Shown here: one piece after another, positions 34,521-46,488 of the stretch
How the letters are laid out: each line of letters starts with the position of its first letter
How positions within the stretch are numbered: position 1 is the first letter of the stretch
Assembly: GCF_037975245.1 (NCBI RefSeq)
Contig: NC_092577.1
Location: 10,790,013-10,854,012, forward strand
DNA length: 64,000 nucleotides
Source of the DNA: Apostichopus japonicus
Lineage: Eukaryota > Echinodermata > Holothuroidea > Aspidochirotida > Stichopodidae
Direction: 5' to 3'
The notes under the pieces: model-generated
Database searches by the model: none
What the model saw: the letters and a program-made list of their open reading frames with translations, nothing else
What the model was told of the DNA's origin: nothing
Program-made: the position numbers and the translations under genes

Positions 34521-37149
34521 CAGCTAGTAGTAGTGCAATACTTCATAGGGAATAAGTTAGTGTTTAAAATTCTGTGTAGCAGTTTTGAAGGCTCATATCA
34601 CTTTGTCTCATGAATATTAAATTTATGGTTACTGTTTACAAAACTTGCTATACATGTACATCTTTACACTTGTATATATACAACTTGAACTTTTACATAG
34701 CATTTTATGATGTGATACTAGATATATTACTTCTCTATGGTATAGTACTACTGTATACTGTTATGTGGTAATATGTATATAATAATAATAAAGGCTTATG
34801 AGCACAACAACTACAGAAAACTGTGTGCACTGCTATGCTGGAAAACAACTAAATGAAACAGAAAGTAACAAAACAAAAGTTAAACCTGGTCGAGATTCTG
34901 ACTGAAATCAGAACCATGGACGAATAAGTACATATAAACCTTCTGTAATACAGTATACATATATATATATCCACTTATTCATGTTTTTCTCTCAGTATTG
35001 CGAACTATAAACACCTGACCAATCCACCCTAGCATTGATTACCACATACATGTATACATCTGCAGATCAATTTTCTGCATTACATGGCACATTTTATCTC
35101 TCCGCAGCAACCCCAATTCCCTCTTTGCATCATGGGAATGTCCAACGATTTACATACATATATGTCTGAAAGATTCCATTAAAAGGTGGAAACGGAGACC
35201 CGTATTTGGAAACTGTCGTATAAAATTTCTTACTATTGATTTTTTCCTGGCCCGAAGGTGGTTTCAATATGCACGCTGAAAAACGGTTACTTAATTCTTG
35301 TGTGTACACAAGCTGTAAAAAGAGGTTGGAGCTATGAACTGTATACGGACTTACTGCATATTGTGTATGTACAGTACAGAGCTGGAGGTATACTTTATAT
35401 ATGACTGAACTGTCGACTAATTAGATTTAATGATAGCCTGGAAAAGTGAAGAGAGTAAAAGAGTTTCATTTCTCCAAGCTAAGAAATTTTGCCTCTGGAG
35501 CAAGGTCACTTTTTAAAGTGTTCAGAATATATTGCTAACACCTGATGTTTCAGTGGAAAATTTTCACAGTATGAACCAAAGTTTAGTTACAGTTGTGGAT
35601 TCATGAGAAAAAGACGGTAATTAATGCATTGAGTTAGGTTGAAGTGTATATGCGGCTCTCATCGTCGAAACTGGATTGAAATGTGATGTTGTGAGAATGT
35701 GGTTTCGAGAGAGCCACATGCATATGTGTTACTTAAAATGTGAAGATAGGTTGCCTTGCCTACCAAAGGGAGACTTCTTTGTTTGTTTTATGAAAAAGAA
35801 TATCCACAGCTGCTGCCATTTTGTTGTGTGAAGTCATCCATCATGACATATTTAAAACAAACAACACTACACCGGCCAAGAGGTGTATTAAAGCCATACA
35901 TAACTGTATATTCGGAGACTGTGTGGTGTACAATAATCGTATGATTCATGGAATTATTAAATTTATATAAAAGTTTGATGGACTTACGTATTACTTAATA
36001 TCAGAGTTGAGAACCTGAAACTAATAAATTATGAAATATGAATAAAAGTCAGCAGTAAATGTCAAAATTTCACTTCAAAGTTACCAAGGACAATATTTGA
36101 AAGTTTTCCTATTTGGTTTTTTATGCAACACATAATGTTAATACAATTGGTAATTAATATGAAGTTAAAATTGAAAATAATATACACACTCTTGCTGGCT
36201 GTACCGTACTAATCTCTATAATTTTTCCATTATTTTGTTTAATTTGCGATCTTCACAAAAAATATTAATCAAAATACCGTACCAGTACCAAAAAAGGTAA
36301 TTAATAAATCCCTGTGTTCAACAGTCTTCATGTTTCGTTTATTCGTTTGCCTCCTGTTTTTTGTGTGCTTGTCTTTGATTTATGAATTTATCCATCAATT
36401 TCCGGCAGATTTTGTTCATGCTCGAATGGCACTGTAATTACAGGGTGATTTGTCACGTACAGTATATATAGGCTCATAAAATTCTCTGCTCTCAATCCAT
36501 CAACTGTGTGTAAATTATTCGTGAACAGTCTATTTACTGTACATGCTGTGTTTAATGGCACAAAGATGTTTACATATATATATATACAGGTTAAATCATG
36601 TGACCAGCTGTTATAAATATTCAGTGATATACTGTTATGAATATTCAGTGATAATGATACTGTTCACTACAGCAGCTTGCAACTCTCTCACCTGTCAGGG
36701 AAGAAAATTGAAACTTTTAATATTCCTGCAGGGAGTTGTTACATCCACAGACAAAGTCTGCATAAATAGACATGGTAGAAGTCAACAAAACTAAAATAAA
36801 ATAATACTTTTGGAGATAGTTTTGGAGCTAGTTTGCCTAAGTTGACAATGACCTATAAAAAGTGGGTTATAGAAGGTGCATACATACATGTGCCGAAATG
36901 TGACAATCCTTTGTGAGCTGTATATATATGTACATTTGATTGGAGACAAGTTCTGTCACCTTATTATCTCACAGTTGGGCTAAATTGTAAGGATTTATCC
37001 GATAGACTATGCATTTCCATATATACAAAAGGAACCCACTTCCTTGGTATCCTTTGACACAAAGCAGAACATTTCTATGGATATCATATTTCCTAGCAAG
37101 GGCGTGTGTATTATAGATCATAATATCCAATCAGTACTGCAGTATACAT

Positions 37150-37860
37150 AGTAGACATGAATATTCATTTGTGTTCATGATGTCATCACAATATGGCCAA
37201 AAAGTAATTTCAGTTCACTTGACTCTGACTACAGTATGCTACTGTACGTCTGTCAAAAGTGAAAGAAGTTGGGTGTTCACAGCTTTATTAGTATCAAGTT
37301 TGTGTTACTGATATTGTGTACACAGCTGTGGAAGATGAATATTCATTTTGTAACATCACAGTACAGCCGAAGATTGATATTTGTGCAGTTTGTATGACTA
37401 TAGTAAGTACTACAACAACAGCTTCATTAGATGAATATTCAGATTGTGTCATTACAGTACAGTCACAGCAGAAGATGAATATTCATTTGATGTGACCAGT
37501 ACAGTTCATTACTCACAGTACTACAGCTGTAGAAGATGAATATTCATATTCTGTCATTACAGTGCAGTCACAGCAGAAGATGAATATTCATTTTCTGAGA
37601 CCAGTACAGTATTTACAGTGCTACAGCTGTAGAAGATGAATATTCATATTCTGTCATTACAGTACAGTCACAGCAGAAGATGAATATTCATTTTATGTGA
37701 CCAGTACATTACTCACAGTACTACAGCTGTAGAAGATGAATATTCATATTCTGTCATTACAGTGCAGTCACAGCAGAAGATGAATATTCATATTCTGTGA
37801 CCAGTACATTACTCACAGTGCTACAGCTGTAGAAGATGAATCTTCAGATTCTATCAATAC
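37150..37860 (+). repeat. 100-bp tandem array of ATGAATATTCAT palindromes
   Basis: The perfect 12-bp palindrome ATGAATATTCAT occurs at 37157, 37335, 37475, 37536, 37580, 37636, 37680, 37736 and 37780, with degenerate copies at 37431 and 37836. From 37521 the unit is exactly 100 bp (CTACAGCTGTAGAAGATGAA at 37521, 37621, 37721 and 37821), with two palindromes per unit at alternating 44- and 56-bp spacing. CTACAGCTGTAG is a second 12-bp palindrome in each unit. Confidence 0.88.
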
Positions 37861-38865
37861 AGTATACGGTCACATATATCAACAATTTGAACACTTATTC
37901 TGGGTGAGACATGCTTGGCTGCTAGTGGAACAACAAGTATTAAATATCTAGTAGAAAAAAAAGAGTGGTTTTCTAATCCACAGAGTGGATGTAAAGGCTT
38001 GATCTTAATAAGATCTACAAACTCAGTCCCTATAGACTGATGAATACTGACGTCAATACAGTGTGTCACTTGGGTATATACTGTCATGGGTGGTCATCAA
38101 CTTAGAATGATGCTCCTCTGGGTATTAGATGATGGTGGATGGGATGGGGGGGGGGGGATGGTTGGGGATTTGGCTGTGATCGATCGATCATTTTAATGGT
38201 TGTTCAGGTTTTAGTTTGCAGGATCAAGAATTGGCTGACCGCAGCTGGAGGTGAATGTATCCACTGGTTGTGTACATATTACTGTATACTGTACTGTACA
38301 CATATGACAGCAGATGTGTACATACCCACTAAGCTTTGCATTGGATGGGAGAATGGGGTCAGGAGGAAGGGCGGGGGGGGGGGTGGGGGTGGGGAAGGGC
38401 GCAAAGCATCATGAATTTATGGTGACTTAACTTAGAAGGTGTTACAGAATGTTCTCCTGTTTAGATCTATTGTTTACATTTTACAAACATGGAAATGGAA
38501 ATATCAAAGACAAAAATTAAGAAAAAAAGAAAAAGTTCAAGTAAAAAAAACTTTTAAAATATTTGATGTCTTTCTATACTTCTACAGATTTCCATGCAGT
38601 TAAACTTTTTAAGTTACAAGTACAAATTTCCATCCTTAATTTCACAGATATGGCTGTGGCACACACACCATATATATACAAGATAAAATGATAAACTTTT
38701 ACTACCAGCAATTTCTTTTGGGGATACTAAAGGGATTTTTAAGTGTATTAATTACTACAAGCTTATAAAGTTCTGTTAACAGTTCTATAGCTAGCTATGA
38801 ATCTGTGTTAATTAATGGTAATATCATCCTGTATATATAATCCAGTAATTATGTATGTATTTTAG

Positions 38866-39080
38866 ATCCGATCCTGCAAGCAGGAACTCGAGAAGAAGCC
38901 ATCATTGGCTTATCAAAGCCGCAAGCTGACCGAAGTTAGTCTCTTAGATTCATATTTAACGTCCATGATTATGAATTGTCAATTGTCAACAACTCTGTAC
39001 CTGGACGACATACATCAACCTTGGAGTGACTTGAACTGGGGATCTTATGATTGGAAGGCACCGGTCTTAACCACTGAGAA
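38866..39080 (-). repeat. tRNA-derived SINE, copy 1 (minus orientation)
   Basis: In reverse complement it reads CTCAGTGGTTAAGACCGGTG (A-box-like), then CAGTTCAAGTCACTCC (B-box-like), then GTCGTCCAGGTACAGAGTTG, CATGGACGTTAAATATGAAT and GCTTGCGGCTTTGATAAGCC, ending CCTGCTTGCAGGAT..GGATCTAAA. The same sequence lies in plus orientation at 53952-54169. The tRNA-like head followed by an unrelated body is a SINE; it is not a functional tRNA gene. Confidence 0.78.
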
Positions 39081-39116
39081 AACACTCCTAAATTATTCAC
39101 TCAATAATTGATCTAT

Positions 39117-39482
39117 CTATACCATGGAGATGAACTAGATCGGTGTCTTTAATCCTTCCTACAAACAAGCATCAAATTTAAAATAAGAGCACAAATTTGT
39201 AAACAAGAGGCACTGCAAAGCATACATATTAGGGTCAAAAGGTGAAGCTTAGTCATAAAGAGGTACGTAGCAAACACCATTTGCAGTAATTCAGGTTTTC
39301 TATACCATGGAGATGAACTAGCTCAGTGTCTTTAATCCTTTCTACAAACACACCTCAAATTTATATAAGAGCACAAATTTGTAAACAATATGCACTGCAA
39401 AGCATACATATTAGGGTCAAAAGGTGAAGCTTCTAAAGACATAGAAAGCTAGCAAACATCAATTTGCAGTAATTCAGGTTTT
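39117..39482 (+). repeat. 183-bp direct duplication
   Basis: TATACCATGGAGATGAACTA recurs at 39118 and 39301. Each copy is followed by GTGTCTTTAATCCTT and AAGCATACATATTAGGGTCA. Two copies, lightly diverged. Confidence 0.85.
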
Positions 39483-40874
39483 GCTTACAATTAGATACAA
39501 TTAGATGGAAGCCTTTGTGTTTGATTATTAGTAACAAGATCTCTAGCCTGGAAAAAAATGCCAAATTTGGTATGGCCAACATTTGTGACAGTAATATGAG
39601 AAGGACCCAGTTAGGACATATTAGTAACTGCATTGATCTTTGGTACCTTTTTGAAGGCAGAAGGAATCTTTACTTTATAATAAGCAGATTTGTAACTATT
39701 CCACCTGTTTTAGTATTTACGATATTTCTATCATAGTTGCCTGCACTTGACCTAATGTTTTTGTGGGTACGGACTTGTGCATTTGTACCCAGCCTCGTGG
39801 GTTTGCACCCGGTCTGTAATTTGCACCAGGCCTGATTCTGTTAAGTCGGTCAAACAGTACGAATCATAGTATAGTATAGTGGTCGCGCGTTTGAAATTTG
39901 GCTCCGTCTTTGTGGCAGGATCGACCCAATAATGTGCTTCCATTGAAACACTTAAAGATAGACTTAGCCTGTTTCATTGCAGTTACGGATTCTAAGTGCT
40001 GTTTAACCCATTTGTTCTTATTCTTAGTTGTTTTTCACCTATATTAGCTATTTTGCTATATTTCGTTAGTTGTATTTGGTTACCAGCCTTTGTGCATTTT
40101 GATAATATTGTTGTATTTAAGTGTTTGGCGTTTAACTTACTGTTTTTTTACTGACTAGGTTTAGTTTTCAGTTTTCAGTGATTTTTAGAATTACCTTTGA
40201 ACTTGATTTGTATTATGAATACATATATTTTGGGTGATTTTTTATGTGATATCGGCTTTGATCATATTTTATGGAATTGTTGCACTTTCCCCATTAATAC
40301 AAATTTTAATTATGATTATTATTACTAAGTCCTACTTATTCTTTGTACTCGAACTACAAGTCCCATGTAAAAGTACAGTTCGTCCTTGTGCACAATCCGT
40401 TATCAATCGTTCCAGATTTACATGCGTACATGTACAGTATATAATCTGTACAGTAAAGTGATTGTTACTGGTAATTTTGAAAGGTACGTATGCACTATAT
40501 ATATGGTCATTTTCACAATCAGTGGTGTAACTTCCAATATTGGCACTTATTGCTTTGTAACTCAGTGACCAAATACCAGAATTCTTAGATTTTTTGCCAT
40601 TTGACCATCCTAAATGAAGTCTACCTTGGGTAGCTTAACGAACTTTCTCGGTTTCTTCAGGTTGATTTGGTGGCCATAAATATGCTTAAAATATGCTAGT
40701 TCAGCCGTACACTCTCAACTACCCTGTTTTTGTCAGAGCCTGTACTTATTGGTGGAAGGTATTTTCCAGTTCTTATCTGGTTGATATTATCAACAAGTGT
40801 CCAAACTAAAATGCAATTGTGTTCCCCAGGATTCCTTCCTTTCCTTCTCCAAGGAACGGTGGCTAGATTTTGTC

Positions 40875-43800
40875 GTTTCGGAGGTGACATTTTCCGTTAA
40901 CAATTGGTACCTAAGTTTGACTGCAACTAAGTTCTAGTTAAGCAGTGTAAATTTTGTTAAGTAAGGTTGCATTATTACAATAACTAATGTGTCTAATATC
41001 TGGGCCAAAAAATATTTTTCATTTGGAATTCTTAAAAAAATTGTGTTAATTTCAAATTTAATGTTAACTTTTCCGTTAACTTTTCCGTCACCTCCGAAAC
41101 AAAGCATTCTTTAGTCCAAGATTTATGTAAACAATAGTATAGCCATTTTGAACTTATTAAAATATACCTCACCCCCTAACGTAATATTTGAGTAAAAGTT
41201 GTGACAACATGACCAGTCGTTTTAATTTCTGGGAGATTCTTAACTTTCCGTTAACATGCGTCACCTCCGAAACACCTTGTCACCTCCGAAACAGGTTAGT
41301 TGGAAATTTGATCTCTACTGATCCAATACACATCTTCCTTGGCTAAAACTCATATAACAGTAATTCTGTAGAGGTGTAGCAACCAGTATGATAATATCTT
41401 TTAAAAGGTCCTTTATTAATTATGTTAAATTTGAATTAAACTGTAAATTAATGTTTCGGAGGTGACACAATATTGTTAACACTACATTTTTTACATTTCT
41501 GCTGTTTGTGTACCATCATATGCTAATGGATGACTTGATCTACCTTAGAAAACACTGTAACAAACTGAACAAAGTATTAATGAAACTCTCACATGCACAG
41601 TTGATGAATAAATTACAAATATGTGTTTTCTTGCCACTTTTTCCCCTTTCTGGACAAGAGATAGCGTACCATTGCTTACATTAGTGCTATTAATAAACTT
41701 GAATGAAATGATCGATTAGCAATGAAGTGCTGTCCATAAAAGATCACAATCACCAAACATGCAGTTTTTAAAACTTTATTAACATGGGACAAATTTATCA
41801 GATATTAGCTCAATCTGCCTGTGGTCTTTGCTATCGTTTCGGAGGTGACATTGATTGTTTACATGTAATATACTGAACTATCCCTTTGTTTGAGCATATT
41901 TCTAAAATATTCTACTAGTGCATACACTTGTGCTGCAGTTCACTTGTGCTGCAGTCATATGTTACCTTCTGTGAGTTCTACAGTGCTGTTGAGTACATGT
42001 TCACAGGTTTAATTTTGCACCATGTTGACCTGTACCAGTATACACATTAATTTGCATGATTCCCACTATAACCACGGAGGGCTCTACTATTTGGTCCAGG
42101 TAAATATCCTACAAAAGTTCAGAATATTTGTTCACAATATGTAGACCTGCTGCTGTAACATTTGAAGCAAAAAGAAAGAATCTTATTGCTTCTTTAATGA
42201 GCTGTTGTTATCACAGCACATTGTCTGAAAAGAGATTTCCCAAAAATACATAAAATTTGAACAGGGAATTCCCCTCCCTTTTCTTAAAGAGTGTGAAGAG
42301 TGAAGACTGGTGCAAAAGGAAACGTTTAATGCTGGTAATCTGACCTAGTTTCGATGTGTAACAGAAGTGTTAGACACCACCATTGATCCCAGAAAATACA
42401 CACACAGCTTGCTACCATCGTTAATAGACACTAGTGTACAGTCAGTACAGCTACAGCACATTGTACAAACGATACAGCGATGGACATCTCAGGTCCAGCT
42501 AAAGATAACAAGGTATCACGTTTCATTACTGTCTGCATTTTGTAGCGACACGAACAAAACGTCACTTGCAAGTAACAGAAAGTTACATTTTTCAGATGGC
42601 CGCACACGGTTTGGGGAGAGTCTTCAATGCCTTTAACAACCAATTACAAACAACTAACCTTTATAGAGTGAAAACTCATTTAACTCTAGATTGTTGCTCC
42701 AGATGGTCTCTTAGGCCTTGTTCACATTTAAGAATGCAACCTGGGCGATTATTGATATTAAGTCCGCAAGGAGGATAAACTAGTTAAGAACAAGAAGCAT
42801 TCACATTTCAGAACGAGTAAGTTTCGTCTGTTTGCGAGATTAATATACTGCGCAGGCGTATAAAGGTTATATCAGCTGTTTACATTCCCCCTGTGCTTTG
42901 CCATTGTCTTATGTTCTGTACTAGTACGTACTACTCCGTGCACCACTGCACGGCAACGTACAATCATCGCACATAAACAGTTAACTGCATTCAAACAACT
43001 CCGTACTGGCATTACCATAACATTTTAACCCAGATTTGAATTTCTTCCAAACCCTTCAGTGGATGAGTAAACAATCTTGCTAGTCAGTGTTTTACTGCTT
43101 GATGTCGCATTTGAGGCTAATCTAACATCAAAGGCATTTAATGTTAAGGTCTACTGTATCTGTATACAGTAAGCTACTGTAGTAAGTGCAACTTCATTAT
43201 AGGCCAGGCCAGACGTAACGGTTTTAGCCTTTTACTAACTTCCATAGCAACCGAACCCAAAATCATCCGTTTTGAAATAACCATCAAATTACAGAGTTTG
43301 GCCTCTTCAAAAATCTGTTAGTACGGCGTACAATGAATTTAAGGTTATAACAGTAGATTTAAGTGGACTGTCATTTAGTTTGTTTTTGTCTCACAACCGT
43401 TACCGCATCTTTTCTGCAGTGTTGGTCAAATTGGTTCAAAGAAAATGAAATGGGTTCACGAATAGCATCGTTTGGTAGTGTTTCTGTTAAGAAGGGCAAC
43501 CTCTGACAAACACATACATGTACGTACTACCCGCCCAATAGCAACTTGATATATCGGAAATCTCGGGTCACCATTAAGTCTCCGACCATTCACATCACAT
43601 TTACTGAGAATGCAGGATAAATTCTTAAGACTGCATGCCGACTTGAAGTATGAGTAAAGGAGTGTTCACACTAAGGGAATTAATTTCCCTTGAGGACTTG
43701 AAGTACGGGTGCATTCTTAAATGTGAACAAGGCCAAGCTGCTGTTAAATGATTTTAGCCCATCATTTATGCAGTTTTTGACAAGTGTTTACCTAACTTTT

Positions 43801-44648
43801 CACTAACACTTTGATAGAATGTGGTTAGGTCATGTTAATGAAGTGTTTTTTCCAGAATAATTGACTGAATGTCCTCTTCAAATTTGTAAAAGGTTACAGG
43901 AATGTGACAGTCAGTTTCACTGCCAAAAGTGTAACCAACATGTACTGTAACTAGCAGTCAGAATGGCTAATGGCTACGCAATGTTAATCATTTCTTTGTG
44001 GTATAATATTTCATATGCAATTAGCCAAAACAGTGTGAATTTAACCAAATGATTTTGAATGGATACAGTATTGTCTCCAAGTTATCATGAATGGCAGCAA
44101 AAGCAGTCACAGCACTAGTATCATGAATGTCATTAAAATATTATCAGCATATCCTTCTAATGTTTTTCATACTTTCCAAGGTAAGTTCTATGTGTTTTAG
44201 CATGAATCAAGCCTTCTGGGTTGTGTAAACGTTTAGCGTCACCTCCGAAACAAAAGAGACTGAAGGTATATATGTTGTATGTGAGATAATCATTTGCAAT
44301 ATGAGTGCCACAGTAAGAGACTTCAGCCCAATGTTTACAATTGCTTTTTAAATGCCCTTATTTGCTTTACCTGACATTTACCTATTTTTTATAACATAAA
44401 ACTATTGTATTCTGTGTTCTGTATTCTTTCACTTGTTTCACTAGTTGTACAGGTAGTTGATGTACATTCTCTGCTACTTGGCAGAGATATTTTTTATTTA
44501 AATCAGTGTTTGATTAAAGATGTTATGAATATTCATTGAGTTTAAGTGTTTAATTCTTTGTTAATTAGCAAAAAAGCCTTTACACCAACTTGTAAACATT
44601 TTTGTCACCTCCGATACACATATAAAATGTTAACGTCACCTCCGAAAC
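40875..44648. repeat. Nine copies of the motif GTCACCTCCGAAAC
   Basis: Forward copies: 41087-41100, 41260-41273, 41279-41292, 44238-44251, 44604-44617 (GATAC variant) and 44635-44648. Reverse copies (GTTTCGGAGGTGAC): 40875-40888, 41453-41466 and 41836-41849. GTTAAC or TTCCGTTAAC lies close to several of them. The sequence between copies is not itself obviously duplicated. All copies fall inside the 40496-45189 inverted-repeat element. Confidence 0.92.
42714..43734. mobile_element. Nested DNA transposon with 25-bp terminal inverted repeats
   Basis: The left end is GGCCTTGTTCACATTTAAGA followed by ATGCA. The right end is TGCATTCTTAAATGTGAACAAGGCC, given here as its parts TGCATTCTTAAATG and TGAACAAGGCC. 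The 1,021-bp interior has subterminal inverted similarity (GTCCGCAAGGAGG near the left, CCTTGAGGACTTGAAG near the right). Flanks (CTCTTA and AAGCTG) show no clear duplication. No transposase is present. PIF/Harbinger-like ends are possible but unproven. Confidence 0.7.
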
Positions 44649-45239
44649 GCGTAAGTGGGAAAATTCCAACTTTTGCAAAACTGCATGGATTTTTGTGCAA
44701 CTTGGATTGCATATTAGCCCTCTGTGAGGAGACATTATTTAGGGTGTTTGACTTGGCCTTATCTTTTTATTAAATAGTTTAAAGTTAAAATTAAGAAAAA
44801 CAATCCTTGATTTCCAATAAATTTTCAGTTAACATGGAAATATCTGCAATAGTAATAAAAAATTTCTGCCAAATCCTTTTCATTTTTAAGTAACATATAA
44901 TGATAAGCATTTTCAAGTTTACTTGAAACAGAGTACTGTTTTAAGACGGTGTAAATATGGTTGCTTAAAAATATATCTTTTTGCTTAAAGTTTCCTAGAG
45001 TCATACAGTCACCGAAAAATTACACCCATAAACGTATATGTTTAAGCTCCGAAAAGTTGAAGTTACAAAAATCTGAACCCTTTAACATGTGATGTTAGTA
45101 AAAATTTTAATATATATGGTGTTTGAAATTTTGGCCCTGAGTGTACAAAAGTTACACCACTGATTGTGAAAATGACCATATATATATAGATATATATATA
45201 TAGATATAGATATATATATATATAATGGCTGTATATAAT

Positions 45240-45412
45240 GGAACGTGGTATATTATCAGATATATATGTTATCCTCTTTGGTTAAGCAGTCGTCCCTCAG
45301 AATATTATCAGATATATATGGTATCTTCTCTGCTTAAGCAGTCGTCCCTCGGTACATTATCAGATATATATATTTTATCCTCTCTGTTTAAGCAGTCGTC
45401 CCTCGGTTTGGC
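45240..45412 (+). repeat. About 55-bp tandem repeat, three copies
   Basis: TATTATCAGATATATATG followed by TATCCTCT and TTAAGCAGTCGTCCCTC.G occurs three times, immediately right of the TA-rich end of the 4.7 kb element. Confidence 0.8.
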
Positions 45413-46488
45413 TTTTGTTCATCTGGCACTTCTAGCCTGTAATGATGCAGACACAGTAGTACATGCTGTTAGACCAGGAACCCTGACAGATACAGGATTG
45501 AAGTGAGGGGAGGGGGTGGTAGTGGGGGAGGGGGGAAGGGGAGACGGGTGGGATGGGGTTTGGACAGGAGTCAAAACTTTTAATCACTGCTGAAAGCCAT
45601 TCTCTCAAGTATGCCGAGTGTTAGACACCATACATGTGTGTAGGCCCACACTGTACATTACCCTACTGTAGTAATAATGAAGTACAGAATGTATATTTAG
45701 GATTACTACAGTACTATAGGTACAGTACTTTGCTCAAATTTGCTGTATGTGCATCTACATCTAATTATTCCTCTTCTGATATATTCATGTTTAATTGAAT
45801 GTTTAATTAATCCCACCAACTCTGATCATCAAAACCAAATTTAGATCACACCGACAAATTGATGAAATACGCATTCATGAATGCAGTGTGTTTTTTGTCA
45901 TTTAATATTCTCCACAATTAATTTAGCATTAATGAGAAGGCACTGTAAAAGTGTGTGAAATGAATTAAAATTAAATGACAATTTTAAATTTCAATGACGT
46001 TTTTCACCTTGTATACATGTATGTAATTAACTCATAATTGTTGTATCAATTGATTGTGTAGTTATATACACAGGCATGCCATTGTGTGGGATATAGTATG
46101 GTTAAGACTATATACAGTTAGTGTAGTTCAGCCAGGTACAAGAGCTCTGCAATATGTAGGTAACAACCAAGAAGTGCATGAGTGCATTACAGAGGATGAA
46201 TGGTTTTTGTTCCCTCGAGATGGCAAAGTGTAGTTGTAGTGCTGAACGTGAATTATTTAAACACATTCGATGGAATAGTTAGGAGACTACTCCACTGGGG
46301 CGTACTGTACAGAAACAGAGCTCTCTATATAGTGATTTAATGAAAAACAAAATAAATTGTACTGTTCAGATGTTAACAGGGTGTTAGTATAGCTAGGCTA
46401 CAGTACACATGCACACACACACACACATATAACATAATAGATTTTTTTTTTTTCAGAATTATAGGTACTGAATAAAAACTGGTATTAA

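Larger units (their letters stand above)
40496..45189. mobile_element. 4.7 kb inverted-repeat DNA element with internal 14-bp motifs
   Basis: The left terminus at 40496 reads TATATATATGGTCATTTTCA followed by CAATCAGTGGTGTAACTT. The right terminus (45149-45189) is its reverse complement, about 38 bp of near-perfect inverted repeat. The TA-rich ends hide any target duplication. Within it, GTCACCTCCGAAAC occurs eight times exactly and once with one mismatch, in both orientations, and another inverted-repeat element (42714-43734) is nested. No transposase-like frame is seen. It is probably a non-autonomous or decayed DNA transposon of unassigned superfamily, lying in intron 1 of the VAC8-like gene. 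Confidence 0.68.
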
